A stretch of 54,467 bases of DNA from Clostridiales bacterium (GCA_012719035.1 JAAYBD010000025.1:1-54467), one strand, 5' to 3'. Positions 1 through 9,440 are shown, numbered from the stretch's first letter. The notes: a model not told the origin generated them from the letters alone. Made by a program: numbers and translations.

Positions 1-82
1 GTATGCCTTCTTCGCGGGCGCGGACAGCTGCCGCAAGACCTGCCGGCCCTCCGCCTATGATAACAAGCTCCCTTTCCAACAT
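1..82 (-). CDS. FAD-dependent oxidoreductase, N-terminus only (runs off window)
   Basis: Only the first 27 codons lie in the window. The protein starts MLERELVIIGGGPAGLAAAV, a Rossmann GxGxxG dinucleotide-binding fold directly at the N-terminus, as in NAD(P)/FAD-dependent oxidoreductases. It begins 19 bases after the stop of the glycerol-3-phosphate-dehydrogenase-like gene on the same strand, so the two are almost certainly co-transcribed. In Clostridia a glpA/glpO-like gene is commonly followed by a second FAD oxidoreductase and a small DUF1667 protein, and this fits that order. The rest of the gene is outside the window, so substrate and length cannot be judged. Confidence 0.8.
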   Translation of the reverse strand, partial: MLERELVIIGGGPAGLAAAVRAREEGI

Positions 83-101
83 ATAAAAATCATCTCTTTT
101 C

Positions 102-1532
102 TTAGTGTCTTTTGCCGCTTAAAAGCTCAGAGCCTTTTCCGCATTTTGTAACGGATGTACGCGGGACATTAAGCTCCCTTTCCAGAATTTCCAAGACCCT
201 CGTAGTGCAGAATCCGGACTGGCAGCGCCCCATTCCGGCGCGAGTGCGGCGCTTTATACCGTCGATTGTTGAAGCACCAAGCGGTCTGTGTATGGCGTTT
301 ACGATTTCCGCCTCCGTAACAGTCTCGCAGCGGCAGACCACCCTGCCGTAAGCCGGATCTTCGGCAATCAGCCGCGCTCTTTCATCGTTGCTCATTTCTC
401 TGAATTTCGGTATTCCGTTCCGTATCGGGTCAAACGAGGGATTCGGCTTGGCTGAAAGCCTATTTGCAACCATCTCCGCAACTCCCTCGCCGATAGCCGG
501 AGCTGAGGATAGTCCCGGCGATTCGATGCCGGCAACGTTGAAAAAGCCCTCTGCGTCCGGAAGCTCGCCTATCTCAAAGTCTTCTGATTCAAGGTGTGCC
601 CGCAAGCCCGCAAAAGACGTTATAATTTGTTTTTCGGGCAGCCTGCCGATGGAAAGTGCAGCGGTTCTGAGCACATATTCAAGACCTTCGCGCGTTGTCT
701 CGACTTCATCCTTGCCTTTAACGTCCACAGCGTTCGGTCCTGCCAGCAGATTTCCATCCACTGTTTTCGTTACAAGCACGCCCTTTCCCATGGCGGTGGG
801 CATTTGGAAAATAGTTTGCTGGATAGTTTCCTCTTCCATGCGGTCGAAAAGGCAATATTCTCCCTTTCTGGGAATAATCTTCATCCTATTTTCGCTGACC
901 ATATTATTGATCTCATCGGCATACAGACCCGCGGCGTTGACAACCGTCCGCGTTTCGATTACATCGCCCGTATCGAGAGTCAGCCTGTAACCTCCCTTTA
1001 TGCGCGCTATCCCATTTACACGTGAATTAAAGTGGAAGCGGACTCCGTTTGAAAAGGCGTTTTCCGCAAGTGCTATCGTCAGCTCATAAGGGCAGACAAT
1101 ACCGGCTGTTTTTGCATACAGCGCGGCAAGTACGTTCTCTGAAAGACGGGGACATACAGCCAGAGCCTGCTCCCGATCGAGCAGCTCAAGGTCATTGATG
1201 CCGTTGCGCATACCGTTTTCAAACAGCTTTTCAAGACGGGCGTTATCCTCGGGTGAAAAGCTGACGACCATCGAGCCGTTCTGCTTATAAGGCACGTCAA
1301 GCTCTCTTGTCAGGCTTGGGAACATCGCGCTGCCTTTGGCGTTGAATTTTGCTTTCTGTGAGCCGGGTGCGGCATCATAGCCTGCGTGGACTATACCGCT
1401 GTTTGCCTTTGAAGTGCCCTCCGCAACGTCCGAATCCTTTTCAAGCACGCAAATGCTGAGCCGGTAGCGCGAAAGCTCTCTCGCTATAGCACAGCCTATT
1501 ACGCCTGCACCGATTATTGCAACATCTATCAT
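102..1532 (-). CDS. FAD-dependent glycerol-3-phosphate dehydrogenase-like oxidoreductase (GlpA type) with BFD-like [2Fe-2S] domain
   Basis: A 476-residue protein. The N-terminus MIDVAIIGAGVIGCAIARELS is a DAO-type FAD-binding fold. The motif SGIVHAGYD near residue 45 and the FAD-closing segment near residue 340 (GIESPGLSSAPAIGEGVAE) are typical of anaerobic GlpA-like enzymes. The C-terminal part has CRCETVTEAEI and GMGRCQSGFC, the four cysteines of a BFD-like [2Fe-2S] domain. Known members oxidise glycerol-3-phosphate to dihydroxyacetone phosphate, but related proteins use other 2-hydroxy acids, so the substrate is inferred. The start at 1532 is chosen over an in-frame ATG at 1598 because AAAGG lies about ten bases upstream and the fold begins there. 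It is the first gene of an operon that continues off the left edge, behind a leader terminator. Confidence 0.85.
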   Translation of the reverse strand: MIDVAIIGAGVIGCAIARELSRYRLSICVLEKDSDVAEGTSKANSGIVHAGYDAAPGSQKAKFNAKGSAMFPSLTRELDVPYKQNGSMVVSFSPEDNARLEKLFENGMRNGINDLELLDREQALAVCPRLSENVLAALYAKTAGIVCPYELTIALAENAFSNGVRFHFNSRVNGIARIKGGYRLTLDTGDVIETRTVVNAAGLYADEINNMVSENRMKIIPRKGEYCLFDRMEEETIQQTIFQMPTAMGKGVLVTKTVDGNLLAGPNAVDVKGKDEVETTREGLEYVLRTAALSIGRLPEKQIITSFAGLRAHLESEDFEIGELPDAEGFFNVAGIESPGLSSAPAIGEGVAEMVANRLSAKPNPSFDPIRNGIPKFREMSNDERARLIAEDPAYGRVVCRCETVTEAEIVNAIHRPLGASTIDGIKRRTRAGMGRCQSGFCTTRVLEILERELNVPRTSVTKCGKGSELLSGKRH

Positions 1533-1606
1533 AACTTCGCACACCTTTCTTATAACCCCAAAAATAGAGGCCCATATACAAACGATAAAACAGGGCATGG
1601 AAACGC

Positions 1607-1656
1607 AAAAAAAGCCACGACTGCAAAACCGGAAACCCGGCTATGCAAGTCTGGCT
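1607..1656 (-). terminator. Leader terminator / probable antitermination site ahead of the GlpA-like operon
   Basis: On the minus strand AGCCA-GAC-TGCA-GCCGG pairs across a GTTT loop with CCGGT-TGCA-GTC-TGGCT, followed by seven T. It lies about 75 bases upstream of the GlpA-like start codon, inside the leader rather than after a gene. Glycerol operons in Firmicutes are often controlled by GlpP, which prevents termination at a leader terminator when glycerol-3-phosphate is present. The hairpin is seen; GlpP control is inferred. Confidence 0.75.
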
Positions 1657-1779
1657 CTCAATTCTCTGCCGCGACTATCGCTTAATATTAATACAATTAT
1701 TTTGTTTGCACGTATCATTAGCCGCAAGGCGGTGTTATGATACGAAAATTTAAAAAATATGATATATTTATTTTAATCA

Positions 1780-1809
1780 GATATAATATCTGCTTGCAGA
1801 TATTATATC
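1780..1809. repeat. Perfect 14-bp inverted repeat with 2-base centre
   Basis: GATATAATATCTGC, then TT, then its exact reverse complement. It sits in the 308-base divergent gap between the GlpA-like operon and the HTH regulator gene, surrounded by AT-rich sequence. No T-tract follows, so it looks more like an operator for a dimeric regulator than a terminator. The rest of the gap (1657-1964) shows no gene. Confidence 0.6.
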
Positions 1810-1964
1810 ATGGCATCGCGCAAATATCAAGCAGCGATTGCAGGCAAAAAGATTATTGCTATAAACAATATAATTGCTTCAGGCAATCAGCAATCCACGC
1901 TTGAAATACGTCGCTGAAACGACTACAATAAAGTTGTCATTCCATAAAGAAAGGATAGCTTTTG

Positions 1965-3143
1965 ATGGAATATATATCATCAACAGAGGCATCCGAAAAA
2001 TGGGGCATTTCTCCGCGGCAGGTTCAGCGGCTGTTAGCCAATAACCGAATACCCTGTGCCAAAAAACATGGAAGGTCGTGGATGATTCCGGTCGATGCAG
2101 AAAAACCCATCGATCCGCGCAGGGAGAAAAGGCTCGCTAAAAATTCGCTTTCATCCGATTTGGCCTATGTACTTGCGTCTACTACCGTTCCTATGCCCAG
2201 CCATAACCCTGACGCAATTTTGGATTCTATGCTTGAAGAAAGGCTTTATATCCAATACGAGGGCGAGCTTGCCTATCTGAGGGGCGACTTTCAAAAAACG
2301 CTTAGCTGTTTTCAAAAAACCGAAGGAGATGACGCGGCAAGACTGCGCGCCTGCCCGGTGGCGATAGCGGCAGCCATCAGCATAGGGGATTACCACGCTT
2401 ATACGGAGATTGACGAATACCTGAAAAAACATCTGAAAGGCGGCGGAGACAGTGTTATAACCGCCATGGCAGAGTTGGCGGCCGCTACCGTTGCCGTAAG
2501 CGTAATCGCGCCCAACATGGCTCCCGACTGGCTGAAGGAGGGGGATTTACGCGCCCTTCCCATACAGGCAAGACCGGACGCCCTATATCTGCGGGCAAAG
2601 TATTTTCTATGCATAGGTCAATACGAAGCCATGCTTGCCGTTGCGCAGACTGCGCTGACTTTTTGCGCCTCGGCACAGGGAATTACGTTTCCGGACATTT
2701 ATCTGCGCCTGACCTGCGCTGTCGCCTGTCATTGTCTCGGACGCGGGGAGGATGCCCGCCGCTGGCTGCTTGACGCCATGGATATCGCCCTGCCTCACGG
2801 CTTCATCACGCCCTTTGCGGAACTTGTGACCGCTTTGGGCGGACTGATGGAGCAGTGTCTGGAGCAGGCATATCCCGAATACCGCAATGCCGTCATCGGG
2901 CAGTGGAAGCGCACGTGGAAGAATTGGATTTCTTTCCATAATCAATTTACAAAGGACAACATTACGTATACGCTTACCCTGCGGGAATACCATATCGCCC
3001 TGCTCGTGGCGAGGCGCGTTCCGTATGCCGAAATCGCAAAGCAGCATTGCATTTCGGTCGGAAGACTCAAGAACATCATGCTGGAGATCTATGGGAAGCT
3101 GCTTATATCCGGCAGGGACGAGCTTTCAAAATACATTTTTTAA
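1965..3143 (+). CDS. Transcriptional regulator: N-terminal excisionase/MerR-like HTH and C-terminal LuxR-like HTH
   Basis: A 392-residue protein. Residues 1-50 (SSTEASEKWGISPRQVQRLLANNRIP, then HGRSWMIP) form a MerR/excisionase-type winged helix. The middle 250 residues are helical and Ala/Leu-rich, like the TPR-like sensor region of MalT-type regulators. The last 60 residues (LTLREYHIALLVARRVPYAEIAKQHCISVGRLKNIMLEIYGKL) form a LuxR-type HTH. AAAGGAT lies nine bases before ATG 1965; a TTG directly before it is the alternative start. It diverges from the GlpA-like operon and precedes the giant SLH gene in the same direction, so either could be its target. The ligand is unknown. Confidence 0.75.
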   Translation: MEYISSTEASEKWGISPRQVQRLLANNRIPCAKKHGRSWMIPVDAEKPIDPRREKRLAKNSLSSDLAYVLASTTVPMPSHNPDAILDSMLEERLYIQYEGELAYLRGDFQKTLSCFQKTEGDDAARLRACPVAIAAAISIGDYHAYTEIDEYLKKHLKGGGDSVITAMAELAAATVAVSVIAPNMAPDWLKEGDLRALPIQARPDALYLRAKYFLCIGQYEAMLAVAQTALTFCASAQGITFPDIYLRLTCAVACHCLGRGEDARRWLLDAMDIALPHGFITPFAELVTALGGLMEQCLEQAYPEYRNAVIGQWKRTWKNWISFHNQFTKDNITYTLTLREYHIALLVARRVPYAEIAKQHCISVGRLKNIMLEIYGKLLISGRDELSKYIF

Positions 3144-3204
3144 CGCTGAAAAACGTGACTTTTTGCCCCCAAAAAGTTACTTCCGAATACGCGGGTTTAC
3201 CCTT

Positions 3205-3244
3205 ATGATAGCAGTAGAAACAATGAGCTATCATGGGGGTTTTT
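3205..3244 (+). terminator. Hairpin with T-tract after the HTH regulator gene
   Basis: ATGATAGC and GCTATCAT form a perfect 8-bp stem around a 14-base loop, followed by five G and five T. It lies 60 bases after the regulator's stop and may end that transcript. The long loop and the G-run make it weaker than a classic terminator. Confidence 0.45.
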
Positions 3245-3368
3245 CTATTCCCTCACAGGGAATGAGCCTAAAGGAATACACTCTGAGCATAAAATCGGAC
3301 CTTAGCCATAGCAGGAGCATGGTGCTTTGCGTAACAGCATAAAATGTCATGTCTAACAGGAATTTTTG

Positions 3369-3391
3369 TCTTCGCACAAGCGAAGATTTTT
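3369..3391 (+). terminator. Intrinsic terminator in the leader of the giant SLH gene
   Basis: TCTTCGC-ACAA-GCGAAGA is a perfect 7-bp stem with a 4-base loop followed by TTTTT. It is 75 bases upstream of the SLH gene's start and follows another hairpin at 3205. It could end the upstream transcript or act as an attenuator. A further 7-bp hairpin (TGCAGAT/ATCTGCA, about 3411-3436) lies between it and the start codon. No known riboswitch class was recognised. Confidence 0.65.
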
Positions 3392-3466
3392 CAAGCCGCT
3401 ATAAATGCAAGTGCAGATTCGTTTAAAATCATCTGCAAACCGCGTGCTGAAAGAGGGAGTATGTTT

Positions 3467-6400
3467 ATGAAAAAAATGAAACTGACAGTTTTCCTGCTGG
3501 CCCTTATTTTCACTGTGCTGATGATGCCCCTTACCGCTGCTTATGCCGCAACAGCGCTCAATACGGAGCTCATTACAAACGGCGGCGCAGAATCGGCAAA
3601 TATCTCAGGCTGGACTGACGAGACAGGGCAGAACCGCTGGAGTTCGAGTACGGCTTACTCCAATTGGGCAAATCCGGCTGCCGGCAGCAAATACTTTTTC
3701 CTTTATAATCCCAGCATGGATTACCTGTCGGGAACGATGTCGCAAGTGATCACCTTGACCGGAACCGAAGGAAGCGGACTGTTTGCTGACATTTCCGCCG
3801 GGAACGTGTCGATCAAGTTCAGTATCAGTATGTTCCAGGGACTCAGCGCGGATAATGAGGCAAAGGCAATTTTGGAGGAATATGCCGCAAACGGTACTTT
3901 GCTGAAAACCTCACAGGTGACCAACACTACCTCGTCCGGTACTGCTATGGGGACGTATCAGATTAACACACAGCTTAACCCCGGCACCAGAAAGTTCAAG
4001 GTGATTCTGTCCGCGGTCCTGACCAAAGGCGGTTATGCACAATTTGATCAGGTATCCTTGAAGCTCGCGGACGCTTCCGCAGGAAACGCTCCGGTTTTCG
4101 GAAACGATTTTCCTGCATCGGGAAAAACAGATGCAGGTGTACCTTATACTGTTAATTTCACCATAAGCGATGCCGACCCCGGGGATTTAGCTAAGCTGAA
4201 ATTCAGCGCATCCTCAACAAATGTCAACCTCATCCCCGCCTCCAACATTACTGTGAGCGGCAGCGGCGGCAGCCGAACCTTAACCATCGTGCCGGCAGGC
4301 AATTTATCCGGGGAAGCAGATATTACGGTAGTGGCTTCAGACGGAACCAAGAGCGCAGAAAAAACTTTCCACTTCATTGTGAACAAAGTCATTTCCATGG
4401 ACACAAATCTGGTTGAAAACGGAAACGGCGCCAACGGACTGGCGGGCTGGTCGGGAAATACGGTCAACATCACCCCGACAAGCAGCGGTTTTTGCGCGAA
4501 GGCTCCTGACAGTTCCATGAGCCAGGACATAGATATTTCCAAGTTCTCTCCGCTGATCGATGGCGGTGAAACGGTATTTATGATGTCTGCAGGCTTTCCA
4601 AACGCATACGGCAAAGTAAGCGCGCAGTTCTACACAAACATTGCATGCACCAATCCCGTTGGCTCTCCCTTCGTTATAAATAACAGCACTGCATCGCTGC
4701 AGCAAAAAATTCCGGCAAACGCGAAAGGCGTAAAAATCACATTCAGCAATACACACTGGGGATACAATAATATAGAAGTGAGGAATATCAGCTTTCAAAT
4801 CATAAACGATTTTCCAAAGATATCTCCTATCAGTGCAAAGACAGCGAAATTGAGCGAATTGACCGTACCGGTCTATGCGTACTATACCACCGCAAATGCC
4901 ACGCTCACTGCGGTCTCAAGCAATCAGGCAATTGTTTCAAACGGTGGTATTACGGTAACAGGTTCCGAATTTAACCGGAGCGTCAGCTTCACTCCGCTTA
5001 AAAACGGAAACGTCACCATCACGCTGACTTTGAATGACGGCAGCAAATCAGCAACCGCCAGCTTTGATGTAAGCGTCAATGAGCCTGCAAAGATTCGCGA
5101 TGTTGCCTCACCTAAACAGGGGTTTTATGCGGCGGGCAGCAATCTGGACTTTACTGTGCATTTTAATTATCCCGTCACCGGCGGAACCGGCTCCAAGCTC
5201 CCCCTGACCATCGGAGGAGTACCGGCTGCCGCAGCATACCTGTCCGGCACTGCCGACAGCATTACCTATCGCTACACTATCGGCAGCAGCGATTCCGGTG
5301 CCGTCGCAGTCGGAACGGCAATTGACGATACTATCTCGCCCATCAACGATATGGCAGGATATAAGGCAGATACAAAAATCAGCGCCGGCGCAACCGGCGT
5401 TACAGTAGTGCAGGCTCCTCAGGTAACAAGTACGGCCGCAGGCGGCGGCGCGGTCTACGGGGATAAAATAACCTTCACCGCAGCCCTGAGCTGCGATGAG
5501 CCTTTGTTCGGTACCGTTCAGTTCAAAGCCAATGGAACCAATTTGGGAAGCCCTGTTCCCGTTAGCGGGAACACAGTTTCCTACGAAGCTGCGGAAAGGG
5601 TGCTGAACGCAGGGTTGGTTTCTATAAGCGCAGAATTCATACCAAGCAGCGCCAATGCTCATTTTGCAAATCTTGCAAGCAGCTCCCACACCCTTACGAT
5701 TAATCAGAAAGTCTTATCTGTTGAGGGTTTTACCGCCGCTGCAAAAACATATGACGGGACAACAAACGTTTCCCTCAGCGGCGGAACGCTGATCGGTGTA
5801 ATTGCGGGAGACGATGTTTCTGCCATCTATCCTACGGCAGGGACTGCCGCAAAAAAAGACGCAGGGACACAGGGTGTCACTTTTGCCCCCATCGTATTGA
5901 CTGGAACCGATAAGGATAACTACGTCCTCTCCGCCCAGCCGATTGTCAGCGTGGCAATATCACCGAAACCGATAACTGCATTTGCCGATGTTGGAAGCAA
6001 GGCTTATGACGGCACCATAAGCGCAGCGGTAAGTTTTCGTTTTGCTTCGGATACCCTCTGTTCGGGAGATACTGTTAACGTATCCGCCGCCGCTGCCTTT
6101 GACAGTAAGGATGTGGGTACCGGAAAACCCGTTACCTTGGGAAGCCTTACAAAATCCGGCGCCGATGCGGGCAACTATGACATCAGTGTGCCAAGCGGTC
6201 TTTCCGCCGATATTTTTCCCTTGAGTATAGAAATCACGCTTGAACCTGCAACAAAAACATTTGGAGCTTCAGATCCTGTGTTCAGCTACCGTATCACAAG
6301 CGGAACGCTGCCTGTTTCGGAATCCCTTACCGGAAAACTGTCCAGAGAAGCGGGAGAAGACATCGGCGAATATGCGATAACACAGGGAACCTTGACAAAT

Positions 6401-9400
6401 GAGAACAATCCCAACTACGCTATCACCTTTGTCCCCGGAGCAAAGCTGACTGTGACAGCCGCACCGGTCGTGGATGCGGAGCTTTCTCCCGGCTCCGGCA
6501 GCTTTGACAGAAAAACCGCCAATCAGGCTGATGTGCAGACGTCAATTGCATGGGGCAGTGCAACCGGCGTTACGGACGTAAAAGCCGGCGGAACATCTAT
6601 CGGCTCAGGCAATTACAGCGTTTCGGGCAATACGCTCACCATAAAAAAGGAATATCTGGCGGCACAGACCGCGGGTAGTCTTGTACTGACGGTTTTCTTC
6701 GATCAGGGCAGTCCGGTCACGCTGACTATTGCTGTCACCGACACCACACCGCCGACAATCAGCCCAATATCCTGCAATTACGATCTGAATGATCCGGATG
6801 ATGTGACTACAGCAATCACATGGAGAAATGCGGCATCGGTCACTGAAGTAGTTTGCGGCACAGCCCCCCTGACCTCACCGGACACCTATACGGTAAGCGG
6901 CAGCGTTTTGACTATCACCAAGAATTACTTGTCGGGGCTTACTCTTTTGGCTGGTGATACGCTTGTTTTTAATATCACTTTCGACACGGGAGATACCGCA
7001 GTATTGACCGTACATGTCGTAAACGGCTATGTTCCAAGCAGCAATGCCGATTTGAGCAGCCTTTCGGTCAATGGTACGCCGGTGAGCGGTTTTGATGCGG
7101 GAACAACAACATATAATGTGGAACTGCCTTACGGTTCATCCGGCGCCATAGTTACCGCGGAGGTCAGCGACCCCAATGCGGGATGCAGCATCACACAGGC
7201 TTCATCCCTGCCCGGCAGTGCAGAAGTCACAGTTACAGCCGAGGATAAAACGACAAAAACATATACTATCAACTCCACCATAGCCGCACCGTCCGCCATA
7301 TCCGTAACAGATATCACGGTAATAGGCACAGGCGGAGCAGAAAGCATTCAAGTTGGGGACACATTGCAAATGCTGGCTGAAATATTTCCGGAAAACGCCG
7401 CCAACAAAAATGTAACATGGAACCTATCGGGAAGCGGTGCAGAAATCAGTGCAGATGGTCTGGTGACAGGGACGACGGCAGGTTCTGTTACTGTGCGCGC
7501 CACCGCTCAGGACGGCTCTGGTGTGTATGGGGAAAAGAGCATCACGATAAACGCGGTGCCGGTCACAATTTATACCATCACCTTTGACGCAAACGGCGGC
7601 TCCGTATATGAAGCCACAGCTCAGACAGGCGCAGACGGCAGACTTGCCATCTTGCCCGCCCCGGCGAGAAGCGGCTATACCTTTGACGGCTGGTTCACGG
7701 CAGCCGCCGGCGGCGCGCAAATTACCGCAGGCTATGTGTTTACCGCAAACACCACCATCTACGCACATTGGACGCCCTCAGGCAGTTTCGACGGCAGCAC
7801 ATCAAGCGCCGCAATACCCGAAAAACACCCCGACCAACCTGTCACAGCCACAACTTCGGTAACAGCATCAATCAGGGAAAACGGCATTGCCGGTGTTTCT
7901 ATCCCAGATGGAGCCATCGCCGATGACATTGCAAAAGCTCAGCATCATGCTCAAGCGCAGGGCAAGACAGTAAATGGCATCGCCGTAGGAGTGAATGTGA
8001 CCATGCCGCAGGGCACAGTCTCGCTTTCCGCCACACTTTCAAAGAACGCTCTGCAAAACCTTGTCAGCGCAGGCGTTTCCAGCCTTGAGATAAACGGTGC
8101 TCCGGCTTCCGTCAGCTTTGACCTGAAAACGCTCAAGGCTATCCAGTCGCAGAGCAGCGGGGATGTAACAATCAGCATAACCTCCGTAAAAGACCTTTCA
8201 AGCAGCGCAGAGTCACTGATCGGCGCAAGACCGGTATACGACATCAGCGTTAGTTATGCAGGGGACGGAAAAGCAGCCGTAATTTCCTCCTTTGACGGAG
8301 GCATTGCAAGCATTTTTATCCCCTACACACCAGACAGAAATGAAGCCGTAGGCTGTCTGTTCGGCGTATATGTGGACGGAAGCGGCAGCGCAAGCCGTAT
8401 ACCCGGCTCTTTCTACGATGCAAATGCGGGAGGCGTCCTTATACCCGCCGGTCATTTCTCAGTGTACGGCGTGGGCTATGCGGCTCCGTCAGCCAAATTT
8501 ACCGACACTGCAAAGCACTGGGCAAAGGATAGCATTGACTATGTAGTGGGGAGGGGACTGTTTGTCGGAACTTCTCAAACCTCTTTCTCCCCTGATAAGA
8601 CCATGACTCGCGGGATGCTGGTGACAGTTCTCGGCAGACTGGCCGGCACGGACACGGACGATTACAAGATTAGCAGCTTCACAGATGTTGAGGCAGGAAG
8701 CGCTTTTCACACCTACATTGAGTGGGCTTACAAAAACGGCATAACTCAAGGCATCGGCAACAACCAGTTTGCTCCCAACCGGGCCGTCACCCGCGAGGAG
8801 ATCGCACTGATTTTCTCTAATTTCGCCAAGTCGGTCGGTTATACACTGCCCATTATCCGCGAGTCCGCTGCTTTTACGGACAACAGCAGCATCGGCGCCA
8901 GTTATCAAACAGCGGTAGCCGCCATGCAGCAGGCAGGTATCATGGAGGGCGATCCCGACCATAAATTCAATCCTAAGTCCAATGCCGCCCGCGCAGAGGT
9001 TTCTGCTATGCTTCACCGCTACATCAAGCTGACCATCACCCCCTCTACAGCACAGAACTGGGCACAGAACGATGACGGACAGTATATGTATTACAAAGAC
9101 GGCAAAGCTCTCACCGGCTGGCAGACCATCGGCGGAGCGAAATATTACTTCTACGGCACAGGCGCTCTACAGACCGGCTGGGTAAAAGACGGCAGCGGCT
9201 GGCGCTACTACCTCGGCAACAAAATGATTACAGGGTGGCAGAACATAAGCGGCAAATCTTACTACTTCACCAAGGACGGTCTTATGGCAGCCGGCAAATG
9301 GTTGGAAATCAACGGCAAATGGCATTATTTCTATGCCGATGGCTCCCTTGCCAAAAACACCAAGATCGATGGCTGCAAGGTAGACGAAAACGGTATTCGA

Positions 9401-9412
9401 AAAACAAAGTAA
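3467..9412 (+). CDS. Giant secreted mosaic surface protein with SLH domains and cell-wall-binding repeats
   Basis: A 1981-residue protein. It has a signal peptide (MKKMKLTVFLLALIFTVLMM, cleavage near AYAA). Two N-terminal segments begin with a similar NGG/NGN...GW pattern (LITNGGAES..SGW and LVENGNGAN..AGW), possibly carbohydrate-binding-like. Then come an Ig-like segment, two YDG-type repeats (about 750 and 834: KTYDGTTNV and KAYDGTISA), an MBG-like domain (about 920), two X2-like domains (about 1003 and 1093), a cadherin-like sandwich (about 1190), a BIG2 domain (about 1280) and an InlB-type repeat (about 1370-1435). Three SLH domains follow (about 1676, 1736, 1800), then glucan/choline-binding-like repeats (TGWQTIGGAKYYF, TGWVKDGSGWRYY, TGWQNISGKSYYF) to the end. 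No catalytic domain is visible, so an adhesin or structural role is inferred. ATG 3467 is chosen because GAGGGAG lies 7 bases upstream and the signal peptide begins there. Confidence 0.9.
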   Translation: MKKMKLTVFLLALIFTVLMMPLTAAYAATALNTELITNGGAESANISGWTDETGQNRWSSSTAYSNWANPAAGSKYFFLYNPSMDYLSGTMSQVITLTGTEGSGLFADISAGNVSIKFSISMFQGLSADNEAKAILEEYAANGTLLKTSQVTNTTSSGTAMGTYQINTQLNPGTRKFKVILSAVLTKGGYAQFDQVSLKLADASAGNAPVFGNDFPASGKTDAGVPYTVNFTISDADPGDLAKLKFSASSTNVNLIPASNITVSGSGGSRTLTIVPAGNLSGEADITVVASDGTKSAEKTFHFIVNKVISMDTNLVENGNGANGLAGWSGNTVNITPTSSGFCAKAPDSSMSQDIDISKFSPLIDGGETVFMMSAGFPNAYGKVSAQFYTNIACTNPVGSPFVINNSTASLQQKIPANAKGVKITFSNTHWGYNNIEVRNISFQIINDFPKISPISAKTAKLSELTVPVYAYYTTANATLTAVSSNQAIVSNGGITVTGSEFNRSVSFTPLKNGNVTITLTLNDGSKSATASFDVSVNEPAKIRDVASPKQGFYAAGSNLDFTVHFNYPVTGGTGSKLPLTIGGVPAAAAYLSGTADSITYRYTIGSSDSGAVAVGTAIDDTISPINDMAGYKADTKISAGATGVTVVQAPQVTSTAAGGGAVYGDKITFTAALSCDEPLFGTVQFKANGTNLGSPVPVSGNTVSYEAAERVLNAGLVSISAEFIPSSANAHFANLASSSHTLTINQKVLSVEGFTAAAKTYDGTTNVSLSGGTLIGVIAGDDVSAIYPTAGTAAKKDAGTQGVTFAPIVLTGTDKDNYVLSAQPIVSVAISPKPITAFADVGSKAYDGTISAAVSFRFASDTLCSGDTVNVSAAAAFDSKDVGTGKPVTLGSLTKSGADAGNYDISVPSGLSADIFPLSIEITLEPATKTFGASDPVFSYRITSGTLPVSESLTGKLSREAGEDIGEYAITQGTLTNENNPNYAITFVPGAKLTVTAAPVVDAELSPGSGSFDRKTANQADVQTSIAWGSATGVTDVKAGGTSIGSGNYSVSGNTLTIKKEYLAAQTAGSLVLTVFFDQGSPVTLTIAVTDTTPPTISPISCNYDLNDPDDVTTAITWRNAASVTEVVCGTAPLTSPDTYTVSGSVLTITKNYLSGLTLLAGDTLVFNITFDTGDTAVLTVHVVNGYVPSSNADLSSLSVNGTPVSGFDAGTTTYNVELPYGSSGAIVTAEVSDPNAGCSITQASSLPGSAEVTVTAEDKTTKTYTINSTIAAPSAISVTDITVIGTGGAESIQVGDTLQMLAEIFPENAANKNVTWNLSGSGAEISADGLVTGTTAGSVTVRATAQDGSGVYGEKSITINAVPVTIYTITFDANGGSVYEATAQTGADGRLAILPAPARSGYTFDGWFTAAAGGAQITAGYVFTANTTIYAHWTPSGSFDGSTSSAAIPEKHPDQPVTATTSVTASIRENGIAGVSIPDGAIADDIAKAQHHAQAQGKTVNGIAVGVNVTMPQGTVSLSATLSKNALQNLVSAGVSSLEINGAPASVSFDLKTLKAIQSQSSGDVTISITSVKDLSSSAESLIGARPVYDISVSYAGDGKAAVISSFDGGIASIFIPYTPDRNEAVGCLFGVYVDGSGSASRIPGSFYDANAGGVLIPAGHFSVYGVGYAAPSAKFTDTAKHWAKDSIDYVVGRGLFVGTSQTSFSPDKTMTRGMLVTVLGRLAGTDTDDYKISSFTDVEAGSAFHTYIEWAYKNGITQGIGNNQFAPNRAVTREEIALIFSNFAKSVGYTLPIIRESAAFTDNSSIGASYQTAVAAMQQAGIMEGDPDHKFNPKSNAARAEVSAMLHRYIKLTITPSTAQNWAQNDDGQYMYYKDGKALTGWQTIGGAKYYFYGTGALQTGWVKDGSGWRYYLGNKMITGWQNISGKSYYFTKDGLMAAGKWLEINGKWHYFYADGSLAKNTKIDGCKVDENGIRKTK

Positions 9413-9440
9413 AGACAGCCAAACATCCCAAAACGCAGAA

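Noticed and set aside
3144-3466. Cyclic-di-GMP riboswitch before the SLH gene
   Set aside because: The conserved cores of neither class were found; only hairpins and a terminator are supported.
8489-9016. Long antisense frames inside the SLH gene and in the gyrase, mfd and oxidoreductase genes
   Set aside because: They are opposite-strand shadows of GC-rich codons in well-supported genes, without ribosome sites or domains.
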